Assembly (NCBI GenBank): GCA_900544065.1 | Contig: UQTR01000018.1 | Coordinates: 1 to 27,582 of the forward strand | Source of the DNA: an uncultured Collinsella sp. | Lineage (GTDB): Bacteria > Actinomycetota > Coriobacteriia > Coriobacteriales > Coriobacteriaceae | Direction: 5' to 3' | Length of the DNA stretch: 27,582 nt | Shown here: positions 1 to 7,600 of the stretch, one piece after another | How positions within the stretch are numbered: the first letter of the stretch is position 1 | How the letters are laid out: each line of letters opens with the position of its first letter | Position numbers and translations under genes: made by a program | The notes under the pieces: model-generated | What the model was told of the DNA's origin: nothing | The model's input: the letters and a program-made list of their open reading frames with translations, nothing else | The model's database searches: none

Positions 1-2196
1 GTTCTGCGCCGCGTCGCCCAAGAGCCCGTTCACGCGCACCCAGTACGTTCCTGCGGCAAATGTTTCGCCCTCGGCCATTGCCGTGTCCGGCGCGCCGTTT
101 GCATCGTGCATAAACTCCAACTGCGCCGCGCAGGCATCGTTTTCGAGCTTGCCCTCAAGCGATGCCGCAATCTTAGCACGCACGTCCTCGCCGGCCTTAA
201 GGCCTTCGAGCCCCTCAAAGTGGGGCGTCAGCGCGCGCGGGTCGATATCGATAGGCACGGAACCCTGCAGTTCCGTAACGGTCTCGTTGCCTAGGGCGTC
301 GACATCCACGTATTCGATGGCAAATGCGCGGCCCGAGGCTGCCACGTTAAGAACGTTGTTGCTGTCGGCCAGGCGGAAATAGCCGTCGCCAACGGTCTTG
401 CCGCCCTGGAGCGAAGCTTCGCTCAGCGAGCCGCCGTACGTCATGCGCATGCGGTCCGGGAGGTAGCACGAAACTGTCGGCTTGTGCTCTGCGTCGTAAT
501 TGCGCTGGTAGATGCTCCGGGCCAGCGCCGCATCAACAAAGTCGGATGCGATGATGCCAATGTGCTTGAGGTAATCTGACTTTGTATCCTCGATGCCGCT
601 GGGATTGATGTACGGGCTCTTATACAGATGCTCGTTGACTACTCGTGCCGAGGTAAAAGGATTGCCTCCGTGCGACAAGCCCGTGCAGCTGGTGTAGTTG
701 ATAGACCAGCAACGCTCCTGGACTTGCACCTTGGCCTCGTCATCGTTCACGACGTCTACCTTGTTACGCGTGCGCCCGGTCGTTTCCTTCAGCGCATTAT
801 CGACCCAGCTGAGCTTGTCGGTTCCCGTGAGTTTGTACTTGTCCTGGGCGTATACCTTGGTGCAATAGGGCTCTTTGTCGCCTGTTTCCCCCGCGGCTTC
901 AAAGCCCCGCGCGTCTTGGACGAGACACATAGTGGTGCTGTCGGAGTGAGCCTTGATCTTGTCATCCCATTCGGTAAGGTCGAGGCCCCACGTATGGTCG
1001 CTTACACTGTTGCCGGCGAGCCTAAATCGACGTAGCAGGACGATCTTTCCGCGCACCTCGCCCAGTGTGGGAACGTGGCTCGACGTGTAGAACAGATCGG
1101 GATTATCGCCCATAACCTTGGCGAAAGCCGTCGTAACACTGTCATCGGTAGCCTCGTCGTTGCCGCGCGATGCGAGCATGATAAGCGCTTCTCTCGGGTT
1201 TTCGCTCAAAAACGTTTTAAAGTACCCGATGACATCGGAGAGATGCAGATAGTCCCCGTCTTTTTTGAATAGGTAGAAATCCCCGTGGCAGATACCGGGG
1301 TTGTCGCCCTTTCCGAGCCGGATATCAAAATAGCGGATTCCCTCGAGCAACTGCGTGGGAATGTAATCCTGCTGGCATTTTACTTGCGAGGATTGGGGCT
1401 CAGTGTCGTTGTCCACGCTGCAGGTGCCCGAATCGTGCGTACCCGGGATGCTCAGCTCGTCGAGGAACTTGTTGTCGTCGACGTATTTCATCCAACATGG
1501 CCCATCGACGTAGCTGCTGTACGTGATCCAGTCGAGGCTGCTAACCGTGGCATCGTTCTTTTTCATGTCGTAACCGATAAGTTCGAGCTCCCACGGAATG
1601 CTTTTCCTCTTATGGCAGATCTTGTTGTTGTCTTGGTCCTTGCCGTCCGTTTCTATGGCCAGGTAATTAATGTCTTTTTTCTCGTTTGTGCGGTCTCGGA
1701 TGATGTAGGTTCCGTTTTGCTGGCGGTCGAACGCAAAAGAGCGGCTGGCCTTGCCGTCATGCTCGCCACTCCATACGTGGATGACCTTTCCGTCTTTGTC
1801 CGAGTCGCCGTCGACCGACCAAATGCTGTAGCCCGTCTTCTTGTGCTCTTCGAAATTGAGCAAGGTGCGGATGGCATACCATTTTGTATTATCTGTATCG
1901 GTAGCAACGTGCTCGAGGATGAGCTTACTGGACGTGCCGTCGTTAAACAGGTGGCAGACGTTGCCGATAACGTTGCCGTCTTCGTTGACGCTTGCGGTAC
2001 GAAAATAGCCCGCGGGGCGAAGGCGAATGACGAACTTGTTGAGGCTGTCCGCTGGCCCGGTCGTGCCGTCCGCAAAGGCTGCCCGCGGGCTAATGCCCAA
2101 TGCCGCGGTTTCGGGCAGGCTTGCCAGCGGCGACAGCGCTGCGAGTCCTAGGCCCAGCGTAAACGCTCGGCGACTGATGGCATGGTATTCGGTCAT
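1..2196 (-). CDS. Secreted phosphatidylinositol-specific phospholipase C-like protein (3' end outside window)
   Basis: An open frame of 732 codons runs from ATG at 2196 to the left edge, so the C-terminus is missing. The start follows a GGAGGAG ribosome site. The N-terminus has a twin-arginine motif (SRRAF, residues 8-12), a hydrophobic stretch and a cleavage site after AFA at 42, so Tat export is likely. Residues about 45-225 look like a ricin-type beta-trefoil (inferred from spaced Gly/Trp patterns). The PI-PLC X domain follows. IPGTHDSGT gives His254 and Asp255, YFDIR gives Asp291 and Arg293, and ICHGDF gives His304, matching the catalytic residues of Bacillus PI-PLC. A conserved-looking SCTGLSHGGNPF segment lies near residue 505. 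The region after about 580 resembles Ig-like surface repeats. The family cleaves phosphatidylinositol or GPI anchors to a cyclic inositol phosphate and a diacylglycerol; the true substrate here is unknown. Confidence 0.9.
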   Translation of the reverse strand, partial: MTEYHAISRRAFTLGLGLAALSPLASLPETAALGISPRAAFADGTTGPADSLNKFVIRLRPAGYFRTASVNEDGNVIGNVCHLFNDGTSSKLILEHVATDTDNTKWYAIRTLLNFEEHKKTGYSIWSVDGDSDKDGKVIHVWSGEHDGKASRSFAFDRQQNGTYIIRDRTNEKKDINYLAIETDGKDQDNNKICHKRKSIPWELELIGYDMKKNDATVSSLDWITYSSYVDGPCWMKYVDDNKFLDELSIPGTHDSGTCSVDNDTEPQSSQVKCQQDYIPTQLLEGIRYFDIRLGKGDNPGICHGDFYLFKKDGDYLHLSDVIGYFKTFLSENPREALIMLASRGNDEATDDSVTTAFAKVMGDNPDLFYTSSHVPTLGEVRGKIVLLRRFRLAGNSVSDHTWGLDLTEWDDKIKAHSDSTTMCLVQDARGFEAAGETGDKEPYCTKVYAQDKYKLTGTDKLSWVDNALKETTGRTRNKVDVVNDDEAKVQVQERCWSINYTSCTGLSHGGNPFTSARVVNEHLYKSPYINPSGIEDTKSDYLKHIGIIASDFVDAALARSIYQRNYDAEHKPTVSCYLPDRMRMTYGGSLSEASLQGGKTVGDGYFRLADSNNVLNVAASGRAFAIEYVDVDALGNETVTELQGSVPIDIDPRALTPHFEGLEGLKAGEDVRAKIAASLEGKLENDACAAQLEFMHDANGAPDTAMAEGETFAAGTYWVRVNGLLGDAAQN

Positions 2197-2239
2197 AACT
2201 CCTCCATTCGCAGGGTGCGGTTATGCACTTGTTTTAGTA

Positions 2240-2245
2240 ACTATA
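2240..2245 (-). promoter_or_regulatory. Possible -10 box for the PI-PLC gene
   Basis: On the minus strand this reads TATAGT, about 43 nt upstream of the start at 2196 and just after the preceding gene's terminator. No good -35 was seen at 17 nt, so this is a weak call. Confidence 0.3.
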
Positions 2246-2257
2246 CTGCGTTGACAT

Positions 2258-2290
2258 TAAGAAAGGGAGGGTCGGTTTACCGGCCCTCCC
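2258..2290 (-). terminator. Rho-independent terminator of the downstream lipoprotein gene
   Basis: An 11-bp stem (2265-2275 with 2280-2290, one G-U pair, 4-nt loop) is followed on the minus strand by TTTCTT. It lies about 75 nt past the stop at 2363 and separates that gene from the phospholipase gene. Confidence 0.8.
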
Positions 2291-2362
2291 TGGGTACGAA
2301 GCGCTGGGGCACCGTCGCTTGTTTGCGCTGCGCTCGCGTTTCCCGTTGCGCTCGCCAGTCGC

Positions 2363-2956
2363 TTAGCGCTTGATCTCGATGTCGTCGAGCTTAACGTCCA
2401 TGGCCTCGGTCTTGGCCTCGGCGATATCGTCGGCAAACTCAAGGGACTTCATCATGGTCTCGACGGCGTCCTTGTGCTCTTCGACGTTGTCGATACGCAC
2501 GTACACACTGCCGCCGTCAACGTCGGTGAAGTACTCGGTCGTCACGCCACCGGAGTGCGTGAAGTAGGCGCTGCGCCAGGTCTTGCCGTTGTACTTGACG
2601 GGGTCGCTCTCGGTCCATCCAGAGTTGGCCTTCCACTTGGCCTCGTAGTCGAACAGCTCGTCAGCGTTCTTGTCGGGGTCGAAGACGGGGATGAAGCGGT
2701 CGCTGGCGTGCTCACTCTCGGTGAACTTAAACTGGGCCCTGTCGGCGGTATCGCCGGCGACGTCGGTGATCTCGACGCCCTCGGGGACCTCGACCTTAAA
2801 CCAGATAAAGTCGGTCCTCATATCCACGGCTGGCTTTTCCGCTCCGCCGCCACCGCCACTGCCGGCAGCGCCGCCGCTTCCGCCGCAGCCCACCAGGGCA
2901 ACTGCGGTAAAGAGACTCAAGCAGAGGGTGAGAATCGCAAAGGCCTTCTTTTTCAT
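2363..2956 (-). CDS. Lipoprotein of unknown function, paralogue of the next upstream gene
   Basis: A 197-aa protein with a lipoprotein signal peptide (MKKK, hydrophobic core, lipobox LVGC with Cys24), followed by a Gly/Ser/Ala tether and a soluble domain of about 155 residues. A GAGGAGG site precedes the ATG. The mature domain (TDFIWFKVEVPEGV, DRFIPVF, DPVKYNGKTW, YFTDVDGGSVYVRI) matches the neighbouring lipoprotein segment by segment, so the pair arose by tandem duplication. I do not recognise the domain. It is predicted to sit on the outer face of the membrane. It has its own terminator and probably its own promoter, so it is not tightly operonic with its paralogue. Confidence 0.92.
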   Translation of the reverse strand: MKKKAFAILTLCLSLFTAVALVGCGGSGGAAGSGGGGGAEKPAVDMRTDFIWFKVEVPEGVEITDVAGDTADRAQFKFTESEHASDRFIPVFDPDKNADELFDYEAKWKANSGWTESDPVKYNGKTWRSAYFTHSGGVTTEYFTDVDGGSVYVRIDNVEEHKDAVETMMKSLEFADDIAEAKTEAMDVKLDDIEIKR

Positions 2957-3029
2957 GGTCGTGTCCTCCTCGATCTGTAACCGCCCATCGATTACCTGCC
3001 TTTACTGTACGCGCGGGTGGCTCGTTCGG

Positions 3030-3047
3030 GTGGGCCATGTGTCCCAT
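3030..3047 (-). promoter_or_regulatory. 18-bp near-palindrome, candidate operator (copy 1)
   Basis: The minus strand contains TGGGACACATGGCCCA, an imperfect palindrome with TGGG/CCCA arms, 74-91 nt upstream of the lipoprotein start at 2956. An identical 18-bp copy lies at 3982-3999 upstream of the paralogue. Its role as a binding site is inferred from conservation and position. Confidence 0.4.
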
Positions 3048-3093
3048 TCTGGGGGTCGGATTTGCGCCGATAAGTGGCAATATGTGCGGGTGC

Positions 3094-3128
3094 AAAAGAG
3101 GGGAGGGTCGATGCTGCCGACCCTCCCC
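3094..3128 (-). terminator. Rho-independent terminator of the upstream lipoprotein gene
   Basis: A perfect 11-bp stem (3100-3110 with 3118-3128, 7-nt loop) is followed on the minus strand by TCTTTT. It lies about 57 nt after the stop at 3186. Its stem sequence closely resembles that of the terminator at 2258-2290, so the terminator seems to have been duplicated with the gene. Confidence 0.85.
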
Positions 3129-3185
3129 GGGGTTGGGTGCCCGCGCTTTTAATGGAGCGCGTGCACGGGCGTGCTTGGACCCTTG

Positions 3186-3785
3186 CTACTTGATCTCGAT
3201 GCTCGAAATCTCGACGCCGCGTGCCTCGCTCACGGCCGCCTTCATGTCATCGGGGAACTCAATGGAGTTGAGGAGCGCCTCAGCTTCTTTCTCGTGTTGA
3301 TCGAAGTTTGCGATGAGAACGCAGACGCTTCCCGGCTCAACGTCGGTAAAGAGATAGGTATGGGTGCCGCGGTTGTCCTTGCACGTTCCGGTGAGCCATG
3401 TCCTGCCGTTGTACTCGACGGGGTCGCCAACTTCCCACTGGAACATGCTGCTCTTTCGACCTTCATCGGCAAGAGCCTCTTCTGCCGTCATCTTCTCTTC
3501 CCAAACGGGGATGAAGCGGTCGGTTGAACTATTCTCGTCTTCGGGGAAGGTGAGCTGGACCCTGTCGGCGTTCTTGCCGGCGGAGTCGCTTACGCCAACG
3601 CCCTCGGGCATCTCGACCTTAAACCAGATAAAGTCGGTCTTCTTAGCGACGGGGGCCTTTTCCTTGCTCTCGCCCTTGGCGGCGCTGCTGCCCCCGCCCG
3701 ATGCGCTCCCGCCGCAGCCCACAAGGGCAAGCGCGGCAAAGAGGGCGATGCAAAGGGAAAGGATCGATAGGGTCTTTTTCTTCAT
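3186..3785 (-). CDS. Lipoprotein of unknown function, paralogue of the following gene
   Basis: A 199-aa lipoprotein. The start at 3785 was preferred over an in-frame ATG ten codons upstream because an AAGGAGG site lies 9 nt before it and because it puts MKKK at the N-terminus, exactly as in the paralogue. The lipobox is LVGC (Cys24), followed by a Ser/Gly/Lys linker and the shared domain (TDFIWFKVEMPEGV, DRFIPVW, DPVEYNGRTW, YLFTDVEPGSVCV). Function is unknown. Compared with the paralogue, the linker is more charged and the C-terminal acidic tail is shorter. Confidence 0.92.
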   Translation of the reverse strand: MKKKTLSILSLCIALFAALALVGCGGSASGGGSSAAKGESKEKAPVAKKTDFIWFKVEMPEGVGVSDSAGKNADRVQLTFPEDENSSTDRFIPVWEEKMTAEEALADEGRKSSMFQWEVGDPVEYNGRTWLTGTCKDNRGTHTYLFTDVEPGSVCVLIANFDQHEKEAEALLNSIEFPDDMKAAVSEARGVEISSIEIK

Positions 3786-3981
3786 GGTGGCGTCCTCCTT
3801 GTCTGTCGGCGACATCGCGGCACCGCATGCTGCCGGGGCGTTGTTTCCGTTTGCGGCGGATGTCTTTGTGCGGGTGTGTTAATACCTCCGTTCGTGGTTT
3901 GCGGCCGTTGCGCAGCCGTGCCCCAACGGGCTCCTTGCTTATAGATATGCCCCGGTTTGTGCTGCCAGAGAGTCTCGAAAG

Positions 3982-3999
3982 GTGGGCCATGTGTCCCAT
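3982..3999 (-). promoter_or_regulatory. 18-bp near-palindrome, candidate operator (copy 2)
   Basis: Identical in all 18 positions to 3030-3047. It lies about 197-214 nt upstream of the lipoprotein start at 3785. Downstream of it on the minus strand is an AT-rich TATCTATAAG stretch that could serve as a -10 region. Confidence 0.4.
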
Positions 4000-4054
4000 G
4001 TTTGCGTTGCCGCCGCCTATCGCGTGCCATAGAAATCCGCGATGGCCAGGTACG

Positions 4055-4083
4055 CTGACGCTCGTGTGCTTATGGGCTAGACT
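4055..4083 (+). promoter_or_regulatory. Sigma-70-type promoter for fchA-folD
   Basis: CTGACG at 4055-4060 is separated by exactly 17 nt from TAGACT at 4078-4083. Transcription would begin near 4090, giving a leader of about 70 nt. Confidence 0.5.
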
Positions 4084-4160
4084 TAGCACCATTATGTGAT
4101 CGATACGGTCGGCAGGCGGTTGCCACACGACCGATGTATATGACTTGAAGGTGCATGCGT

Positions 4161-4793
4161 ATGAGCCAAGAGATGATGGATAAAACCTGTCGCGGTTTTG
4201 CCGAGGCACTGGCTGCGCGCGAGCCCGTTCCCGGTGGCGGCAGCGCGAGCGCCTTTGTGGGCGCGCTGGGCGCCTCGCTGTGTGGGATGGTCGCCCGCTA
4301 CGGGGCAACCAATCCCGCGCTTGCTGATCGTGCGGATGACCTGACGAGCGCATTTGCCCAGGCGGATGAGTTGGCCCAAGAGCTTGTCGACTTGGTTGCC
4401 GAGGATGTTTGTGCCTACGGGCAGGTGTCTGCCGCATACGGTATTCCGCGCGATGACCCGGCTCGAACCGCTGCGATTCAAGATGCGCTGCACGTGGCCG
4501 CCATGCCGCCGTACCGCATTATGGATGCGTGCGGTCGTGCGCTGGCGCTGCTCGAGGACATGGCCGATAAGGGTTCGCGCCAGCTGCTGTCCGATGTGGC
4601 ATGCGGCGCCGTCTTCTGCCGCGCCGCCATGCAGGGTGCGAGCCTGACGCTCTTTGCCAATACCACGTCCATGAAGGATCGCGCCCGCGTCGAGGAGCTC
4701 GAGGCGGCGTGCGATGAACTGCTCGATACATGGCTGCCGCGTGCCGATGCGCTGGCGCGTCGCGCCGCCGACGCTGCAAGGAAGAGGGGATAG
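4161..4793 (+). CDS. fchA: Cyclodeaminase/cyclohydrolase family protein (methenyl-THF cyclohydrolase FchA type)
   Basis: A 210-aa stand-alone member of the formimino-THF cyclodeaminase (FTCD C-terminal) family. The N-terminal VPGGGSASAFVGALGASL segment is the family's folate-site loop, and the all-helical remainder ends in the long C-terminal helices usual for these proteins. ATG at 4161 was chosen over the ATG at 4155 because the AAGGTG site is 7 nt from the former and only 1-2 nt from the latter. The stop is 2 nt before folD, so the two are co-transcribed and probably translationally coupled. In clostridia and methylotrophs, proteins of this family hydrolyse 5,10-methenyl-THF to 10-formyl-THF. 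That role fits here because the adjacent FolD lacks cyclohydrolase residues. No histidine-degradation genes are nearby, which argues against glutamate-linked cyclodeamination. Confidence 0.88.
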   Translation: MSQEMMDKTCRGFAEALAAREPVPGGGSASAFVGALGASLCGMVARYGATNPALADRADDLTSAFAQADELAQELVDLVAEDVCAYGQVSAAYGIPRDDPARTAAIQDALHVAAMPPYRIMDACGRALALLEDMADKGSRQLLSDVACGAVFCRAAMQGASLTLFANTTSMKDRARVEELEAACDELLDTWLPRADALARRAADAARKRG

Positions 4794-4795
4794 CC

Positions 4796-5650
4796 ATGGC
4801 TGATCTGCTAAAGGGTGCTCCCGTCGCCCGTGCGTTGACCGAGAAACTAGCCGCTCGCTGTGCCGCTCTGCGCGAACAGGGCGTCGTGCCGACGCTGGCT
4901 ATTGTTCGTGTGGGCGAGCGCGAGGACGACCTGTCCTACGAGCGTGGCGCCCTCAAGCGCTGCGAAAAGGTGGGCATCGAGGCGCGTCGCGTTTTGTTGC
5001 CTGCCGATGTTTCGCAGGACGAGCTGTTGGCGGCAATCGAGGACATTAATGCCGATTCGGCTGTTCATGGTTGCCTGCTGTTCCGTCCGCTGCCTGCTGC
5101 GCTCGATGAGGACGCCGTTGCTGCCGCGCTCGATCCTGCCAAGGACGTCGACTCCATGACGCCGGCTTCGCTGCTTACGGCGCTTTCGGGTCGCGGCGAG
5201 GGCTTTGCCCCTTGCACGGCCGAAGCCGTGCTGGCGATTCTGGATCACTATGGCGTTGAGCTGGACGGTGCCAAAGTTGCCGTTGTCGGTCGCTCGTTGG
5301 TGATCGGGCGTCCTGTTGCCGCCATGCTTACGGCGCGCAATGCTACCGTGACGACGTGCCACACGCACACGCGCGACCTTGCTGCCGAATGCCGTGCTGC
5401 CGATATTGTCGTTGCCGCGGTTGGACGCACACGAACGATTGGTGCGGATGCGGTTCGTGAGGGCCAGACGGTCATCGATGTGGGCATTAACTGGGACGAG
5501 GCGGCCGGTAAGTTGGTCGGTGACGTCGATTTTGATGCCGCGGAACCGATTGTTGGCGCAATCACGCCCGTCCCGGGTGGCGTGGGCGCCGTGACGACGG
5601 CGATTCTCGCCAAGCACGTGATCGAGGCGGCCGAACGCGCAGTGAAATAG
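4796..5650 (+). CDS. folD: Methylenetetrahydrofolate dehydrogenase FolD, probably monofunctional
   Basis: A 284-aa protein, the usual FolD length. The start at 4796 follows GAGGGG and is 2 nt past the fchA stop. The catalytic half spans residues 1-145 and the Rossmann NAD(P)-binding half follows (VVGRSLVIGRPVAAML near 165-180, then VIDVGIN and the conserved TPVPGGVG near 261). In E. coli FolD the cyclohydrolase residues are Lys54 (YVASK) and Gln98 (VQLPLP). Here the matching positions are Ala52 (SYERGA) and Phe96 (LFRPLP), and the DVDG glycine is Ser120; Asp119 is kept. The dehydrogenase fold is intact, so oxidation of methylene-THF to methenyl-THF is likely retained while hydrolysis is probably lost and handed to FchA. 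Downstream, a structured AT-rich element includes a candidate terminator. Confidence 0.93.
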   Translation: MADLLKGAPVARALTEKLAARCAALREQGVVPTLAIVRVGEREDDLSYERGALKRCEKVGIEARRVLLPADVSQDELLAAIEDINADSAVHGCLLFRPLPAALDEDAVAAALDPAKDVDSMTPASLLTALSGRGEGFAPCTAEAVLAILDHYGVELDGAKVAVVGRSLVIGRPVAAMLTARNATVTTCHTHTRDLAAECRAADIVVAAVGRTRTIGADAVREGQTVIDVGINWDEAAGKLVGDVDFDAAEPIVGAITPVPGGVGAVTTAILAKHVIEAAERAVK

Positions 5651-5688
5651 GCGTTTGGAGGACGTTTAGGGGGTTGGTTAGATATCCC

Positions 5689-5918
5689 GTGGTCAAAAAA
5701 TGCCAAATATGAGTACTGTTGCCTCGTTGGTTACATATCTTTGAGGTAGTTTTGACTCCCTAATGATAGTGAATATCATTAGGGAGTTTCTATTATTGAA
5801 CACATGTGGAATTACTTTGTTCAACTTTTGGACAAGTGGGGATTTCTGGCGTCTAAGATAGCGGGATTTGCTGCTACTAAATTGGTGACAGTACTCATAT
5901 TTGGCATTTTTTGACCAC
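5689..5918. mobile_element. MITE-like non-coding element with perfect 31-bp terminal inverted repeats
   Basis: The 31 bases at 5689-5719 (starting GTGGTCAAAAAATGCC) are the exact reverse complement of 5888-5918. The 168 bases between are much more AT-rich than the flanking genes and carry two further hairpins: 5755-5787 (14-bp perfect stem) and 5796-5824 (TTGAACA/TGTTCAA). No transposase or convincing ORF is inside, and no clear target-site duplication was found. I infer a miniature inverted-repeat element; a structured RNA is the alternative. It fills most of the folD to dipeptidase gap. Confidence 0.6.
5755..5797 (+). terminator. Hairpin inside the inverted-repeat element, possible folD terminator
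   Basis: A 14-bp perfect stem (5755-5768 with 5774-5787, 5-nt loop) is followed by TTCTATTATT. It lies about 105 nt past the folD stop. The T-run is interrupted, so termination is plausible but not certain. Confidence 0.4.
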
Positions 5919-6005
5919 AGGGGTTGCCAGGGGCGCGGTTTCGCCCTTTTTGCGTCGAAGCGATACACTGTTACCGTTTGTTTTCTTCGCTCAAGGAGGA
6001 TGCGC

Positions 6006-7529
6006 ATGCCGTGCACAACGATTTTGGTTGGTAAGAACGCGAGCTACGACGGGTCGACGCTGGTCGCTCGCAACGAGGACTCGTCCAACGGAGTATTTGA
6101 GCCCAAGCGCATGCGCGTGGTGCATCCCGACGAGCAGCCGCGCGTTTACACGAGCGTCCTGAGCCACCTGACGATCGAGCTGCCCGATAACCCCATGCGC
6201 TACACGAGCGTCCCCGACGTTATCCCCGGTCACGGCATCTGGGCAGAGGCCGGATTCAACGAGCTCAACGTGGGTATGTCTGCAACCGAGACGCTTACCA
6301 CCAACGAGCGTGTTCGCGGTGCCGACCCGCTCGTCGACTACGTTCCTGCCAAGGGCAACGAGGGCGAGGACGGCTACGTTCCGGCGCAGCCCGGCGGCCT
6401 GGGCGAGGAGGACATGGTGACCCTGGTGCTGCCATACGCCAAGTCCGCCCGCGACGGCGTGCGCATCCTGGGCGACCTGCTCGAGCACTATGGCACCTAC
6501 GAGAACAACGGTATCGCCTTTAGCGACGTGGATGAGATCTGGTGGCTCGAGACCATCGGCGGTCACCACTGGATCGCCAAGCGCGTGCCCGATGACGCCT
6601 ATGTGACCATGCCCAACCAGCTGGGTATCGACAGCTTTGACCTGGACGACGCCGAGGGCGCCCAGGCCGATCACATGTGCTCCGCCGACCTGCGCGCCTG
6701 GATGGCCGAGTGGCATCTGGACCTGACGCTGGGCGTCGAGGGCGACGGCCCGGCCGCGGTCTTTAACCCGCGCGAGGCCTTTGGCTCGCACAGCGACAGC
6801 GACCATGTCTACAATACGCCGCGCGCCTGGTATATGCAGCGCTGCCTCAACCCCAGCGACGTGTGGGACGGCCCCGACGCCGACTTTACGCCCGAGAGCG
6901 ACGACATCCCCTGGAGCCGCGTGCCCGAGCGCAAAGTGACCATCGAGGACATCAAGTACGTGCTCTCGAGCCACTACCAGGGCACGGAGTACGACTGCTA
7001 CGGCAGCAAGGGCACGCCCGCCACGCGCGGCGCTTACCGTCCCATCGGCATCAACCGCAACAGCCAGCTCGCCGTGCTGCAGCTGCGCCCCTATGCGCAG
7101 CCGGCCTATCGCGCCGTGCAGTGGATGGCCTTTGGTTCCAACTCGTTTAACGCGCTGGTCCCGCTGTACGCTAACGTCGAGACCATGCCCGAGTACTACG
7201 CCGACACCCAGGCGCGCGTGACGTCCGAGAACTTCTATTGGGCCAACCGCCTGATCGGCGCCCTGGCCGACGTCCGCTTCCACGAGTGCGGACGTGCTGT
7301 CGAGGACTACCAGGAGAAGGTCGGCGGCATGGGCCACAAGCAGATCCACGACGTCGATGCTGCCGTGGCCGCCCTGCCCGAGGCCGAAGTTCCTGCCGAG
7401 CTCGCGCGCGCCAATGACGCCTTTGCCGAGCTTGTGCGCGTGAAGACCGACGCTCTGCTGGGCAAGGTGCTCTACACCACGAGCTGCGCCATGAAGAATT
7501 CTTTCGCGATGAACGACAACGTGAGGTAA
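6006..7529 (+). CDS. C69-family dipeptidase (PepD-like)
   Basis: A 507-aa N-terminal-nucleophile hydrolase of peptidase family C69. The start at 6006 is set by AAGGAGG six bases upstream; the ATG at 6000 overlaps that site, and longer frames would run into the inverted-repeat element. The sequence opens MPCTTILVGKNASYDGS, placing the expected catalytic Cys at position 3, exposed after Met/Pro removal. Further family signatures are VARNEDS near 20-26, ETIGGHHWIAKRVPDD near 180 and MPNQLGI near 200. The family cleaves a broad range of dipeptides, usually in the cytoplasm; no signal peptide is visible, so a role in peptide nutrition is inferred. The next gene starts 71 nt downstream on the same strand. 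Confidence 0.92.
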   Translation: MPCTTILVGKNASYDGSTLVARNEDSSNGVFEPKRMRVVHPDEQPRVYTSVLSHLTIELPDNPMRYTSVPDVIPGHGIWAEAGFNELNVGMSATETLTTNERVRGADPLVDYVPAKGNEGEDGYVPAQPGGLGEEDMVTLVLPYAKSARDGVRILGDLLEHYGTYENNGIAFSDVDEIWWLETIGGHHWIAKRVPDDAYVTMPNQLGIDSFDLDDAEGAQADHMCSADLRAWMAEWHLDLTLGVEGDGPAAVFNPREAFGSHSDSDHVYNTPRAWYMQRCLNPSDVWDGPDADFTPESDDIPWSRVPERKVTIEDIKYVLSSHYQGTEYDCYGSKGTPATRGAYRPIGINRNSQLAVLQLRPYAQPAYRAVQWMAFGSNSFNALVPLYANVETMPEYYADTQARVTSENFYWANRLIGALADVRFHECGRAVEDYQEKVGGMGHKQIHDVDAAVAALPEAEVPAELARANDAFAELVRVKTDALLGKVLYTTSCAMKNSFAMNDNVR

Positions 7530-7600
7530 AACGCTTTGTCGCTTACGCTCAATCTTGGGTACAAGAAGGCCAATGCAGTTGTTCATGATTGGAGCCAACC

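Larger units (their letters stand above)
3786..4160. other. Divergent intergenic region, no gene seen
   Basis: This spacer separates the minus-strand lipoprotein gene from plus-strand fchA. It holds the second copy of the 18-bp near-palindrome (3982-3999) and a recognisable promoter for fchA (4055-4083). Longer open frames crossing it are extensions or antisense of flanking genes without ribosome sites. Confidence 0.6.

Noticed and set aside
1285..2151. Long plus-strand frame opposite the phospholipase gene
   Set aside because: The minus-strand reading gives a coherent signal peptide and catalytic motifs, so the plus-strand frame is a shadow of GC-rich coding sequence.
5693..6016. Minus-strand frame through the inverted-repeat element
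   Set aside because: It consists mostly of the terminal repeats and the AT-rich interior, is antisense to the dipeptidase start, and has no ribosome site.
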